In this document: positions 1-8,092 of the stretch, in pieces
Numbering within the stretch: the stretch's first letter is position 1
How the letters are laid out: the number at the start of each line of letters is the position of its first letter
DNA from: Aliikangiella sp. G2MR2-5
GTDB lineage: Bacteria > Pseudomonadota > Gammaproteobacteria > Enterobacterales > Kangiellaceae
Length of the DNA: 64,000 bases
NCBI RefSeq assembly: GCF_015687155.1
Contig: NZ_JADPQF010000005.1
Coordinates: forward strand, 283,347-347,346
Direction: 5' to 3'
Notes under the pieces: model-generated
What the model saw: only the letters and a program-made list of their open reading frames with translations
Told to the model about the DNA's origin: nothing
Databases searched by the model: none
Position numbers and translations under genes: made by a program

Positions 1-2149
1 CTACGGGTTCTAATTCTATATCCGAGAGCTCCAATTCTAGCCCCGCTTCCCGCGCAATTACCAGCACCTTACGAGCTACATCCAGACCGCTCAGGTCTTC
101 TGCCGGATTAGGCTCAGTATAACCGAGTTCTTTGGCCTTGAGTGTGGCTTCGGATAAAGACAGGCCTTTGTGTAGTTCTCCAAAGATATAAGATAATGAG
201 CCTGAAAGTATTCCTTCAAACTGTTTCAGCTTGTCTCCGGCCCTCAGCAGTCCCTGGAGGTTGTCAATGACCGGTAATCCAGCCCCCACATTGGTTTCGT
301 AAAGAAACCTTCTTTGTTTCTGTTCGGCTATTTCACGTAGCTCTCGATAATAGGAAATTTCTGCTGTGTTGGCTTTCTTATTTGCTGTAACAACATGGTA
401 TCCGCTTTCCAGGTAATCTTTGTATTGCTTGGCAATATCATCATTGCTAGTGCAGTCGATAATGACCGGGTTATTTAGGTTAGCGTCAGAAACAAACTGG
501 TTGATAGCGTCAAGGCTAAATGACTGAGATGCACTTTCCAGAGCTGTCTCCCAGGTTTGCAGGTCAATGCCGTTTTTCTCAAGAAGAAGCTTTCTACTAT
601 TTGCAAGGCCAACCAGGTTCAAAGCAATATTTTCATCCACCAGTCTTGGTTGCTGCTTTTTTATCTGATTCAATAACTCTTTTCCTACAGTACCACAGCC
701 AATAAGTATGGCGTCGATACTTGGTCTTTTAATAAAGAGATTTTGATGGCAAGTTCTAACCGCATCATCTGTTCTTTCATCTCGAATCACGGCAGATATA
801 CTACGTTCAGATGAATCCTGAGCAATAGCGATGATATTGACTTTTGCCTGTGATAGCGCCTTAAAAAATTTCGCGGCAATGCCTTTTTGTTGTTGCATGC
901 GATCTCCAACTAACGTCACTATGGCAAGGTTTTTCCTCACCGATATTGGTTCTAAAAGTTCATTTTTGATTTCTAGTTCAAAAGCCTGATTTAAGCAATC
1001 TAACGCGGCATCAGCTTCGTTTCCTGGAACACAAAAACTAATGCAGTACTCGGCTGATGATTGACTGATCATAATGACTGAAATATCAGCTTGACTGATG
1101 GTAGAAAAGACTCTTGCAGCCATTCCTACCATACCTTTCATTCCTGGTCCGGAAACATTAATCATGGCCACATCCGACAGATTGGAAATGGCTTTGACTG
1201 ACTCTGCTCCATTTGAGCTGTTTGAGATTAGCGTACCAGCGGCTTGAGGAGAGTGAGTGTTTTTGATCCAACAAGGTATATCTGACTGAGCTAACGGAGA
1301 AATTGTTTTTGGATGAAGTACCTTGGCACCAAAATAGGAAAGCTCCATTGCTTCATGATATGACATCTGTTCAATCAATTGAACTTGATTGACCAGCCTT
1401 GGATCTGCATTGTAAACACCATCGACATCGGTCCAAATTTCGCAGGCTTGTGCATCCAGACATACCGCAAGGACTGCTGCCGAATAATCGGACCCATTTC
1501 TGCCCAGCGTTGTCGTTTCTCCATTAGGCTTGACGCCAAAAAAGCCCGGCATAATAGCCAGGCTTTGAAGACCAGAATAATGTGCCTTAAAAAGACGTTT
1601 AGATTGTTTAAGATCGGCAACAGGTTCTGCGGAGCGAGCGTCAGTTGTCAAAAACTTTTCAGGGTCTATTAAAGAAACACTTTCAGCTTTGGCTGATAAA
1701 AAGCCATTGAGCATCGCAACGCTGAATTTTTCACCAGTACTTAATATTTGCGCGCTAGTTGACTCCGGGCAGTGAGAAAGTAATTGGGCTCCTTTGGTCA
1801 ATTGATTCAAGCGAACAATCAGGTTTTCTAGCTCTGCACAAAGAGAGTTCTTATCCAATGCTTTGTTTCGCGCGATTATATTGGCGAGAATATCTGACAA
1901 TTTTCTTTCGATTGTTCGTAGTGTGCTTTCTACGTCAGAAGTCTCTGCGAGGTCACAATCCTTGCTATTTTGTATTAAGGAACTATTAAGGTGCTGTGTT
2001 AAAGCTACCAGATCATTAGTAATCCCTTGCGGAGCAGATACTACTGTCGCTATTGAAGCGGCCTCAGCGTTAGTTAAGATAATTTCAGATACGCGTTCAA
2101 AACATGCTGCGTTCGCAAGAGATGACCCGCCAAACTTTAATACTTTCAT
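1..2149 (-). CDS. thrA: Bifunctional aspartokinase / homoserine dehydrogenase I, partial at window edge
   Basis: This gene makes a cytoplasmic bifunctional enzyme catalysing the first (aspartate to aspartyl phosphate) and third (aspartate semialdehyde to homoserine) steps of threonine synthesis. The frame is open from the ATG at 2149 to the window edge, giving 716 codons, so roughly the last 100 residues of a typical 820-residue ThrA are missing. The N-terminus reads MKVLKFGGSSLAN, the aspartokinase phosphate-binding motif. A later GSDYSA motif, two ACT-type regions and a Rossmann-type segment (AILIGCGTVGKEL) open the homoserine dehydrogenase half, and VTANKKANT fits its conserved core. The Thr/Ile leader and attenuator upstream argue for thrA rather than metL. 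thrB and thrC would be expected beyond the left edge. Confidence 0.95.
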   Translation of the reverse strand, partial: MKVLKFGGSSLANAACFERVSEIILTNAEAASIATVVSAPQGITNDLVALTQHLNSSLIQNSKDCDLAETSDVESTLRTIERKLSDILANIIARNKALDKNSLCAELENLIVRLNQLTKGAQLLSHCPESTSAQILSTGEKFSVAMLNGFLSAKAESVSLIDPEKFLTTDARSAEPVADLKQSKRLFKAHYSGLQSLAIMPGFFGVKPNGETTTLGRNGSDYSAAVLAVCLDAQACEIWTDVDGVYNADPRLVNQVQLIEQMSYHEAMELSYFGAKVLHPKTISPLAQSDIPCWIKNTHSPQAAGTLISNSSNGAESVKAISNLSDVAMINVSGPGMKGMVGMAARVFSTISQADISVIMISQSSAEYCISFCVPGNEADAALDCLNQAFELEIKNELLEPISVRKNLAIVTLVGDRMQQQKGIAAKFFKALSQAKVNIIAIAQDSSERSISAVIRDERTDDAVRTCHQNLFIKRPSIDAILIGCGTVGKELLNQIKKQQPRLVDENIALNLVGLANSRKLLLEKNGIDLQTWETALESASQSFSLDAINQFVSDANLNNPVIIDCTSNDDIAKQYKDYLESGYHVVTANKKANTAEISYYRELREIAEQKQRRFLYETNVGAGLPVIDNLQGLLRAGDKLKQFEGILSGSLSYIFGELHKGLSLSEATLKAKELGYTEPNPAEDLSGLDVARKVLVIAREAGLELELSDIELEPV

Positions 2150-2198
2150 TATGTGTCTCTTCTTATTGCCCCATATTGACCAAATTTTTACTCTATAA

Positions 2199-2240
2199 AC
2201 AAAAAAGCCCGTGAGTCTTGTCGAGTCACGGGCTTTTGCT
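2199..2240 (-). terminator. Threonine-operon attenuator (intrinsic terminator)
   Basis: A perfect 12-bp inverted repeat (2203-2214 and 2226-2237) with an 11-nt loop is followed on the minus strand by a run of T residues. It lies between the leader peptide stop (2258-2260) and the thrA ATG (2149). This is the classical transcription-attenuator arrangement. A GTCAC segment at the end of the leader coding region (plus-strand 2265-2269) can pair with GTGAC in the 5' arm (plus-strand 2225-2229), a plausible anti-terminator contact. The pairing is inferred by eye. Confidence 0.88.
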
Positions 2241-2257
2241 TTTTACTATTCAGCGCA

Positions 2258-2452
2258 TTAGCCAGTGACGGTTCGACCAATAGTCGTTCCGGTAATCATG
2301 GTGGTGCCGGTAATAGTTGCCGCAATCGAAGAGTTTAAATCTTCGAACGAATTATTCTCCGGTTTTGCAGCAAACCGCCAGCTAATGATGGAAGGCGAAT
2401 TGCCATCAAAAGCGACACTTTTCGAAGATATTTGCTGCAAAAACTTAACCAT
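2258..2452 (-). CDS. thrL: thr operon leader peptide (Thr/Ile-rich), 64 codons
   Basis: The last 22 residues contain nine Thr and four Ile codons (for example ATITGTTMITGTTIG), as expected for a threonine/isoleucine attenuator leader. The stop lies 18 nt before the terminator hairpin. The ATG at 2452 has an AGG Shine-Dalgarno element 8 nt upstream. This makes a 64-residue peptide, far longer than the 21-residue E. coli ThrL. An internal Met 13 residues before the end could give a short leader, but I see no good ribosome binding site for it. The regulatory role follows from known attenuation; use of the long start is inference. The first 42 residues resemble nothing I know. Confidence 0.75.
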   Translation of the reverse strand: MVKFLQQISSKSVAFDGNSPSIISWRFAAKPENNSFEDLNSSIAATITGTTMITGTTIGRTVTG

Positions 2453-2964
2453 TGATTTTACCTGATCTTAAGGTCGTTTCTTGACTTTAAGATAATGCTC
2501 TGTGAAATATTGCTAAATACTTAATTTAATTATAATAATTTTTTGATTATCATTTATTATAGTAATCTAATTCCTAAATTTGGAAACTATTCTGGCATTA
2601 ATTACTTATTTGTTCACTTTTAGTTCAATCGTTCAACTAAACAACTAAGTGGTCAATTAAGACTTATATCCAGTAAGACTTATATCCAGGTACGATTTTT
2701 AATCCTGTACTACCTGACTCCAGTACTAACTTGATTCGAGCACTGCTGAGTTTTCAATACCATTAAGAATTGAATATCACTAAGATATCAGTTCGAACAG
2801 AGTGCCAATATAACTAAAAGTAGCAAATAGATGTTTAGCCGTCTAAATGATTCAGGCAGGTTATAGGACTTCAATCATATTGCCAAATAGCTTGTAGTTA
2901 TAATGTGGAGCAATTTGGATAAATTGGATATCTGGATGACTAATGTAATGAAAAGGCGATATCA
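2453..2964. repeat. Intergenic region with a 15-bp direct repeat
   Basis: This 0.5-kb gap lies between the divergent thr leader and the EVE gene and should hold both promoters. No convincing gene is visible. An exact direct repeat (AAGACTTATATCCAG) lies at 2659-2673 and 2675-2689. The segment 2510-2575 is very AT-rich and is the likely site of the thr promoter, with a TATAAT-like element on the minus strand. A search for regulator sites by eye gave nothing firm. Confidence 0.5.
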
Positions 2965-3426
2965 ATGAACTACTGGCTACTAAAGACAGAGCCTGAAGAA
3001 TTTTCTATTGACGATCTTCAAAATAAAGCTGGAGCCGAGATTTGGGAGGGTATTAGAAACTATCAGGCGCGCAATATTATCAGAGATCAAATAGAGCTGA
3101 ATGATAGAGTGCTTATTTATCACTCCAGCTGCAAAAATGTTGGTGTTGCTGGCGTGGGTGAGATTTCAAAAGCAGGGTATCCCTGTCCTTATCAGTTTGA
3201 AAAATCGCATAAATATTTTGATCCTAAAGCTGAGAGCGGAAGTCCCCGTTGGTACGTTATGGATGTAAAGTTTGTCGAAAAGTTTTCCAGCTTGGTTAGT
3301 CTTAAACAAATTAAACAGGAATCAATATTAAAAGATATGGTTCTGGTCAAACAAGGAAGGCTTTCTGTTCAACCAGTAACAAAAGATGAGTTCGAGAAGA
3401 TATGTTCGCTTGGAAGAAGCGACTAA
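2965..3426 (+). CDS. EVE domain-containing protein
   Basis: The 153-residue product is a single EVE domain, with the N-terminal MNYWLLKTEPEEFSIDDL, the WEGIRNYQARN segment and the YHSSCKNVGVAGVGE segment typical of this PUA-like fold (thymocyte nuclear protein 1 family). EVE domains bind modified nucleic-acid bases; a precise cellular role for the stand-alone bacterial form is not established. An AAAGG-like ribosome binding site lies about 9 nt before the ATG. The stop overlaps the stop of the convergent DMT gene by 3-4 nt. The length fits the family. Confidence 0.9.
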   Translation: MNYWLLKTEPEEFSIDDLQNKAGAEIWEGIRNYQARNIIRDQIELNDRVLIYHSSCKNVGVAGVGEISKAGYPCPYQFEKSHKYFDPKAESGSPRWYVMDVKFVEKFSSLVSLKQIKQESILKDMVLVKQGRLSVQPVTKDEFEKICSLGRSD

Positions 3427-4355
3427 TCTGCTACTTTTGCTGACAAAACCTTGTTGACGAGTGGTAGTTTATTGAGCTTTCCCATAGCGATTAAGTTACC
3501 CAGAAGAATTAACAACAGTCCAATAATTCCTTCGCTCGTCCAGTGATAGCTTTCGAAAAAGGTAGAGAGCACCATTGCTATAACGGGAAAGACGAGTGTG
3601 ACATAACCAGCTTTGTCCGGACCAATTCTACCTAATAATGTCAGAAATGCGCCAAATGCCAGTACAGAACCAAATAGTGCCAGGTACACCAGTGAACCTA
3701 TATACGAAAAGGAAGTATCAAAGTTGAACTCAGCTCCGGTGATAAATGCGATTAGAGCAATCAACATGGCCGCATAGCCCATGCTCAAAGCGTTGGTTTG
3801 AATTACCGGAATTTTTCGACGTTGCGCTTTAGCGGACACAATATTTCCTAGTGACGCAAACAAACTTCCGATAAGAAGCAAACTGATTCCCTTCCAGGTA
3901 TCCTGGATTGCTTGCTCACTTTGGCCTTCATTTAACTGTATTTCGGGCATAAATATGAGAATAATTCCCACAACTCCCAGAGTTGCTCCGAATAGAACCT
4001 CTTTCTTAATAGGGTCGCCCAGAAAAATTCTTGAGAAAACTACATTGAAATAGACAATGCTGGTGCTAAGGATTGCAGCTAGTGCGCTGGTTATATTTTC
4101 AATTGCCAGGTAAGTAAACCAGTAATTGAAGCCGAAAAGCAAAAGCCCTTGCATCAATATCAGCAGTTGATCGCTTTTCTTGTAATTAAACTTTCTTTTG
4201 GTGAAAAAACAGAACACCAACAAAATCAGGCTAGCAAGTCCGAATCGGTAAGCGACGGAGACGATAGGTGCAACTTTACCTAGCTGGAATGTAATCATTA
4301 GCCAGGTGGAGCCCCAGATCAGTGAAGAAACTGCGAATAATAAAATATTTTGCAT
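3423..4355 (-). CDS. EamA/DMT-superfamily transporter
   Basis: This 310-residue inner-membrane protein shows ten hydrophobic segments in two repeated EamA domains (about residues 5-145 and 160-300). The start MQNILLFAVSSLIWGSTW has the W-G-S-T-W signature of drug/metabolite exporters, and LFGSVLAFGAF and GPDKAGYV lie in the second repeat. The substrate cannot be told from sequence; relatives export amino acids, purines or other metabolites. It ends tail-to-tail with the EVE gene. A second, paralogous DMT gene lies at 47170-48141. The 290-bp gap upstream to the tetR-like gene holds no convincing gene. Confidence 0.9.
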   Translation of the reverse strand: MQNILLFAVSSLIWGSTWLMITFQLGKVAPIVSVAYRFGLASLILLVFCFFTKRKFNYKKSDQLLILMQGLLLFGFNYWFTYLAIENITSALAAILSTSIVYFNVVFSRIFLGDPIKKEVLFGATLGVVGIILIFMPEIQLNEGQSEQAIQDTWKGISLLLIGSLFASLGNIVSAKAQRRKIPVIQTNALSMGYAAMLIALIAFITGAEFNFDTSFSYIGSLVYLALFGSVLAFGAFLTLLGRIGPDKAGYVTLVFPVIAMVLSTFFESYHWTSEGIIGLLLILLGNLIAMGKLNKLPLVNKVLSAKVAD

Positions 4356-4648
4356 AATCGTTGTCGTATTGTTAAGAGCTTACTGTGTCGCTATGTCGCC
4401 GAATAAGTCGGGAATTATTCTGGTGCCAGATCGAAATCGTGTTAAATGCAAAGGTAGCTGAAAATACTAAAAAAATCGATTTGAAATTCTATAATAGAAT
4501 AAAGTTGCTCAGGCGAGAAGTATTATCCGCAAAAATTAGCTGGCTTGTGGTTCACAGGCAGAGGTGATATTTTGGAGAAGCAAATCAGTTAGATTTTGTT
4601 TTTATTATTTCATGGGACAAAAGCTTATTTATAAGGTAGGTTGTTTTA

Positions 4649-5317
4649 GTGGAGAACATGACCAGTATACTTGATTCGGTTAATGCAGCCTATCGTGGAC
4701 GACTTCCGAGTCGAGCAGATGGAAAAGCTCGTCGACGCAAGATTTTGGACGCTGCTCATCAGATTATTATTCGACAGGGCGTACAAGGAGTAAAACACAG
4801 AGCTGTTGCTGAAGAAGCCGATGTTCCACTTGCTGCCACTACATACTATTTCCCGGATATACACGCTCTTTTACATGATGCCTTTCTCGATTTTTACGAG
4901 AGAAATATTTATCAGTTGCAAGCACTAGAGAGTCAGGGGAATCAGTTTATCAGTTCTTTGAGAGAAGAGTCACCAGTTAAAACTGGCAAACTCGATGTTA
5001 GCCAAGTATTAACAGATTTAATTTTCCAGCATATTCAAGCGCAGGTTGCCAATCGCGATGACAGGATCATTGAAAGAGCCTTCCGTAATGAGTCAATCAG
5101 AAATGAACAGATGGCGAATCTGGTTAACTCTATGGAACTACAGCAGCTCAAAGCAATAGAAGAGTTTTTCCGAGCTTTAAAGTCAGAAAATCCCGAGTCT
5201 GATAGCCGGGAGCTGATGGGATTGATCCTGTTTCTTGAGCACAGTTTACTAGCCAGATACGTTTGCGAAAAAGAAGCCAAGATTACAATAGCCCGTTTTT
5301 TTAAGAGAATCCTTTAA
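4649..5317 (+). CDS. TetR/AcrR-family transcriptional regulator
   Basis: The 222-residue product has an N-terminal TetR helix-turn-helix: ARRRKILDAAHQIIIRQG, then GVKHRAVAEEADVPLAATTYYFPD, at about residues 27-75. The C-terminal ligand domain is not recognisable to a subfamily. I take the GTG at 4649 as start because AGGTAGG lies 8 nt upstream; the ATG at 4658 has only a badly spaced GGAG. The gene precedes a TonB-dependent receptor in the same orientation, so local control of that receptor is plausible but unproven. Confidence 0.88.
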   Translation: MENMTSILDSVNAAYRGRLPSRADGKARRRKILDAAHQIIIRQGVQGVKHRAVAEEADVPLAATTYYFPDIHALLHDAFLDFYERNIYQLQALESQGNQFISSLREESPVKTGKLDVSQVLTDLIFQHIQAQVANRDDRIIERAFRNESIRNEQMANLVNSMELQQLKAIEEFFRALKSENPESDSRELMGLILFLEHSLLARYVCEKEAKITIARFFKRIL

Positions 5318-5420
5318 CCTCAAAATAATCTAACCTTATGATATTAATTGAAAAACAATAATAGATCAGGACGAATCGTCGATTTCCTTTGAACAACATT
5401 TGACAAGAATATCTCTAACA

Positions 5421-5483
5421 GGTACTTTCGTACCAGATCATGGTGGTTGTACCACAAGCATTGACTAGCGCTGGAGCCAGCGC
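5421..5483. promoter_or_regulatory. Candidate operator palindromes upstream of the TonB receptor
   Basis: Two short palindromes sit in the 232-bp gap between the tetR-like gene and the receptor: GGTACTTTCGTACC at 5421-5434, and GCGCTGG-AG-CCAGCGC at 5468-5483, a perfect 7-bp inverted repeat with a 2-bp centre. The second has the size of a TetR-family site. Assignment to the adjacent regulator is inference. Either could instead form an RNA hairpin in the receptor 5' leader. Confidence 0.4.
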
Positions 5484-5549
5484 ACACTATGCCGGTAAAT
5501 AGGGAATCCTTCTGGCCAACTAACAATAATTACATTCAAGGGGGAGTTC

Positions 5550-7961
5550 ATGACTCATCTCACGCCTTTCAATTTCAAGGAATCAAGACGTCTGTTTTCA
5601 CCGAGCAGGGTTGCGATTGCCGTATCAACCTTGCTGTTTTCCAGTATTAGCCTTGCACAGGATGAAGCCGATGACGAGGCAAGCGAAACTAAAGAACATA
5701 AAATAGTGGTAACCGCACAGCACCGGGAACAAAATCCGCAGGAAGTACCGATTGCTTTGAGCCTGTTTCAGGAAGAAGAGCTAAAAAACATGGCGGCATT
5801 AAATCTTAGTGACCTAGGAGAGATGACCCCTGGATTTGAGTCTAATAATGTTAGCTTTACTCAACCCACCTATAATATTCGCGGAATTGCTTCCAATGAC
5901 TTCGGGGTTGGTTCTGATCCGGCAGTAGCCGTTTATGTTGACGGTGTCTATGTGGGTCGAGGTGGTGCTTCTCAGGCCAACTTCAATGATGTTGAAAGGG
6001 TAGAGGTGCTAAAGGGACCACAAGGAACTTTATTCGGTCGTAATGCCGCTGCTGGTGCTTTACATGTAATCACCAAGAAGCCCGAAAAGGGGACCAGTGG
6101 AGAGCTGGGGCTAACCGCAGGTAACTATAATCTGGTCCAGGTTAACGGAGTCTACAATGCTGAAGTTGCCGAGGACTGGTATTTTAGAACCAGTATCAGT
6201 TCAGTTACTCGGGATGGTTTTATCCCGGTGGCTGATGGTCGAGATGATTTACGTAATATCGATAACCAATCTGTCAGAGCTGCTCTACTCTGGGATTACA
6301 GTGATGATACCGAAGTGTTATTCCGACTGGATTTCGATACAACTGCGCAAGATGCTCCTATTACAGCAACAATTAATCCAGCCATTGCGCCGCTTCCTGT
6401 TGATCCTTTTGGCCCTGTAGCTACCGACATTGATTCGTTGGAAGAACGTGATATGTGGGGGGCATCAGTAGAGATAATTTCTGATTACAAAGATTACGTG
6501 CTGACTTACATGGGAGCTTATCGGACTTTTGATTCCGCGAGTCTGGAAGAAGAAGATGGTAGTGCTAGTGATCGCTTCATGTTTCACACCAAAAATAACG
6601 AAGAGCAGGAGCAGGTCAGCCACGAGTTAAGGCTATCTTCAACCACCGACGAGCCTCTCCATTGGACGGTAGGTGCGACATACTCCTGGGAAAGGGCAAA
6701 GCAGGCGCATGAAGTTTTTGTTAATACCAATACTCTGGATACTTTTTTCTATCTTGCTGGTGGTGCACCGGCGGAAATAATTCCTTCCTTACCTCTCGGT
6801 GGCGGTTTAACTGGCTTTTTTGGAAGTCAGTTTTCTGACCAGCTGGAGCTACTCTCCATCCTCAGTGGTATTCCGTCACAAACGATATTAGATATGACGG
6901 TTGCGGCTAACTTAAATCGAGACTGGTTGGAAACAACCTTTGATGACGGAACTTACACAAGTGTCGCTTTTTATGGTGATTTCACCTACGAAGTGACAGA
7001 CAAATTTAATTTAACTTTTGGGCTCAGATATACCCATGACAAGAAAAATTTCGCGGTAACAACAAGCTGGGATAACTCATTTATCATTCCTGTTCCTGGT
7101 GTTGATTCTGTTCCTTTTGGTCTGGTTTTTTTCGATGAGTTTAAAGGAGAACAACAGCAAGCTTCCTGGGATGCATGGACTCCACGATTTGTGATGGATT
7201 ACAACTTTTCTGACAATGTGATGGTCTACCTGAGTAGTGCTAAAGGATTTAAATCGGGTGGTTTTAATAGTCTTGGTGTTGACCCAGCATTTGATGCTGA
7301 AAATGTACTTAACAATGAAATTGGTTTTAAGTCCAGCTGGTTAGATAATAATTTGATTTTTAATGTCGCAGTGTTTGATTATTCCTACGACGATCTACAG
7401 ATCCTAAAGCTCACTGGCCCAGATGGTACAATTCCAACATACAATATTGGTAATGCTGATGCAGAAGGCAATGGCTACGATATTGATTTTCGCTGGCAAG
7501 CGACAGACAATTTTGCAATCACAGCTAATTATGGTCACGTAGAAACAGAATACACTCGCTATGACTATGCACAGTTTCCTGGTGAAACAGCAGCTGATGA
7601 TGTTACTGGGGAGCCCTTATCTTCTATTCCAGAAAATAAATGGAACATGATTCTGGATTACAATCTGGATATGGGGAGTTCTGGAACTCTGGCATTTAGA
7701 TACCACCAAAATTTTACCGATGACCGAGTTGATCACACAGGGGCTGATATAAGCCGTCATATTGAAGATTATAGTCTTCAAAATGCGCGTATTAGTTACT
7801 ATCCAAATGACGCCAGCTGGGAGATTTCTATCTGGGGTAAAAACCTTGGAGATGAAGAATATCTGTATGATATCGGTGGTCAGGGGGAAGCAATTGGTTC
7901 ACCTACTGCTTCACGCGCAGAACCAATGACAGCAGGTATTGACTTTAAAATGTATTTTTAG
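5550..7961 (+). CDS. TonB-dependent outer-membrane receptor
   Basis: This 803-residue receptor moves a large or scarce substrate across the outer membrane using TonB energy. A signal peptide covers about residues 1-36 (ending ISLAQ). A TonB-box-like segment (KIVVTAQ) follows, then a plug domain (VPIALSLFQEEEL, NIRGIASND, VYVDGVYVGRGGA, EVLKGPQGTLFGRNAAAGA). The beta-barrel ends in Phe, as outer-membrane barrels do. Many receptors of this type in marine bacteria take up plant or algal compounds, but the ligand here is unknown. A strong GGGGGAG ribosome binding site lies 6-7 nt before the ATG. It sits after a TetR regulator and is convergent with the molybdenum hydroxylase operon. Confidence 0.93.
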   Translation: MTHLTPFNFKESRRLFSPSRVAIAVSTLLFSSISLAQDEADDEASETKEHKIVVTAQHREQNPQEVPIALSLFQEEELKNMAALNLSDLGEMTPGFESNNVSFTQPTYNIRGIASNDFGVGSDPAVAVYVDGVYVGRGGASQANFNDVERVEVLKGPQGTLFGRNAAAGALHVITKKPEKGTSGELGLTAGNYNLVQVNGVYNAEVAEDWYFRTSISSVTRDGFIPVADGRDDLRNIDNQSVRAALLWDYSDDTEVLFRLDFDTTAQDAPITATINPAIAPLPVDPFGPVATDIDSLEERDMWGASVEIISDYKDYVLTYMGAYRTFDSASLEEEDGSASDRFMFHTKNNEEQEQVSHELRLSSTTDEPLHWTVGATYSWERAKQAHEVFVNTNTLDTFFYLAGGAPAEIIPSLPLGGGLTGFFGSQFSDQLELLSILSGIPSQTILDMTVAANLNRDWLETTFDDGTYTSVAFYGDFTYEVTDKFNLTFGLRYTHDKKNFAVTTSWDNSFIIPVPGVDSVPFGLVFFDEFKGEQQQASWDAWTPRFVMDYNFSDNVMVYLSSAKGFKSGGFNSLGVDPAFDAENVLNNEIGFKSSWLDNNLIFNVAVFDYSYDDLQILKLTGPDGTIPTYNIGNADAEGNGYDIDFRWQATDNFAITANYGHVETEYTRYDYAQFPGETAADDVTGEPLSSIPENKWNMILDYNLDMGSSGTLAFRYHQNFTDDRVDHTGADISRHIEDYSLQNARISYYPNDASWEISIWGKNLGDEEYLYDIGGQGEAIGSPTASRAEPMTAGIDFKMYF

Positions 7962-8024
7962 ATTGATTCAAAATTTGAACAGGACGTTCAAATTACAGTA
8001 ATAATCTTGGTTAACTTGCATTTT

Positions 8025-8049
8025 GAAAGCCCCGATAATTGGGGCTTTC
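8025..8049. terminator. Bidirectional intrinsic terminator
   Basis: A perfect 9-bp inverted repeat (GAAAGCCCC / GGGGCTTTC) with a 7-nt loop lies between the convergent TonB-receptor gene and the molybdenum hydroxylase operon. Short T-rich flanks occur on both sides, so it could serve both transcripts. Confidence 0.75.
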
Positions 8050-8092
8050 TAATTCATACGTGTGGGCTTGGAAAATTGAACACTTTAAAAAG

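Noticed and set aside
4385..4567. Plus-strand open frame of 60 codons between the DMT and tetR genes
   Set aside because: No ribosome binding site, no domain and low-complexity basic composition.
5344..5526. Minus-strand open frame of 60 codons before the TonB receptor
   Set aside because: It covers the regulatory palindromes, lacks a ribosome binding site and resembles nothing.
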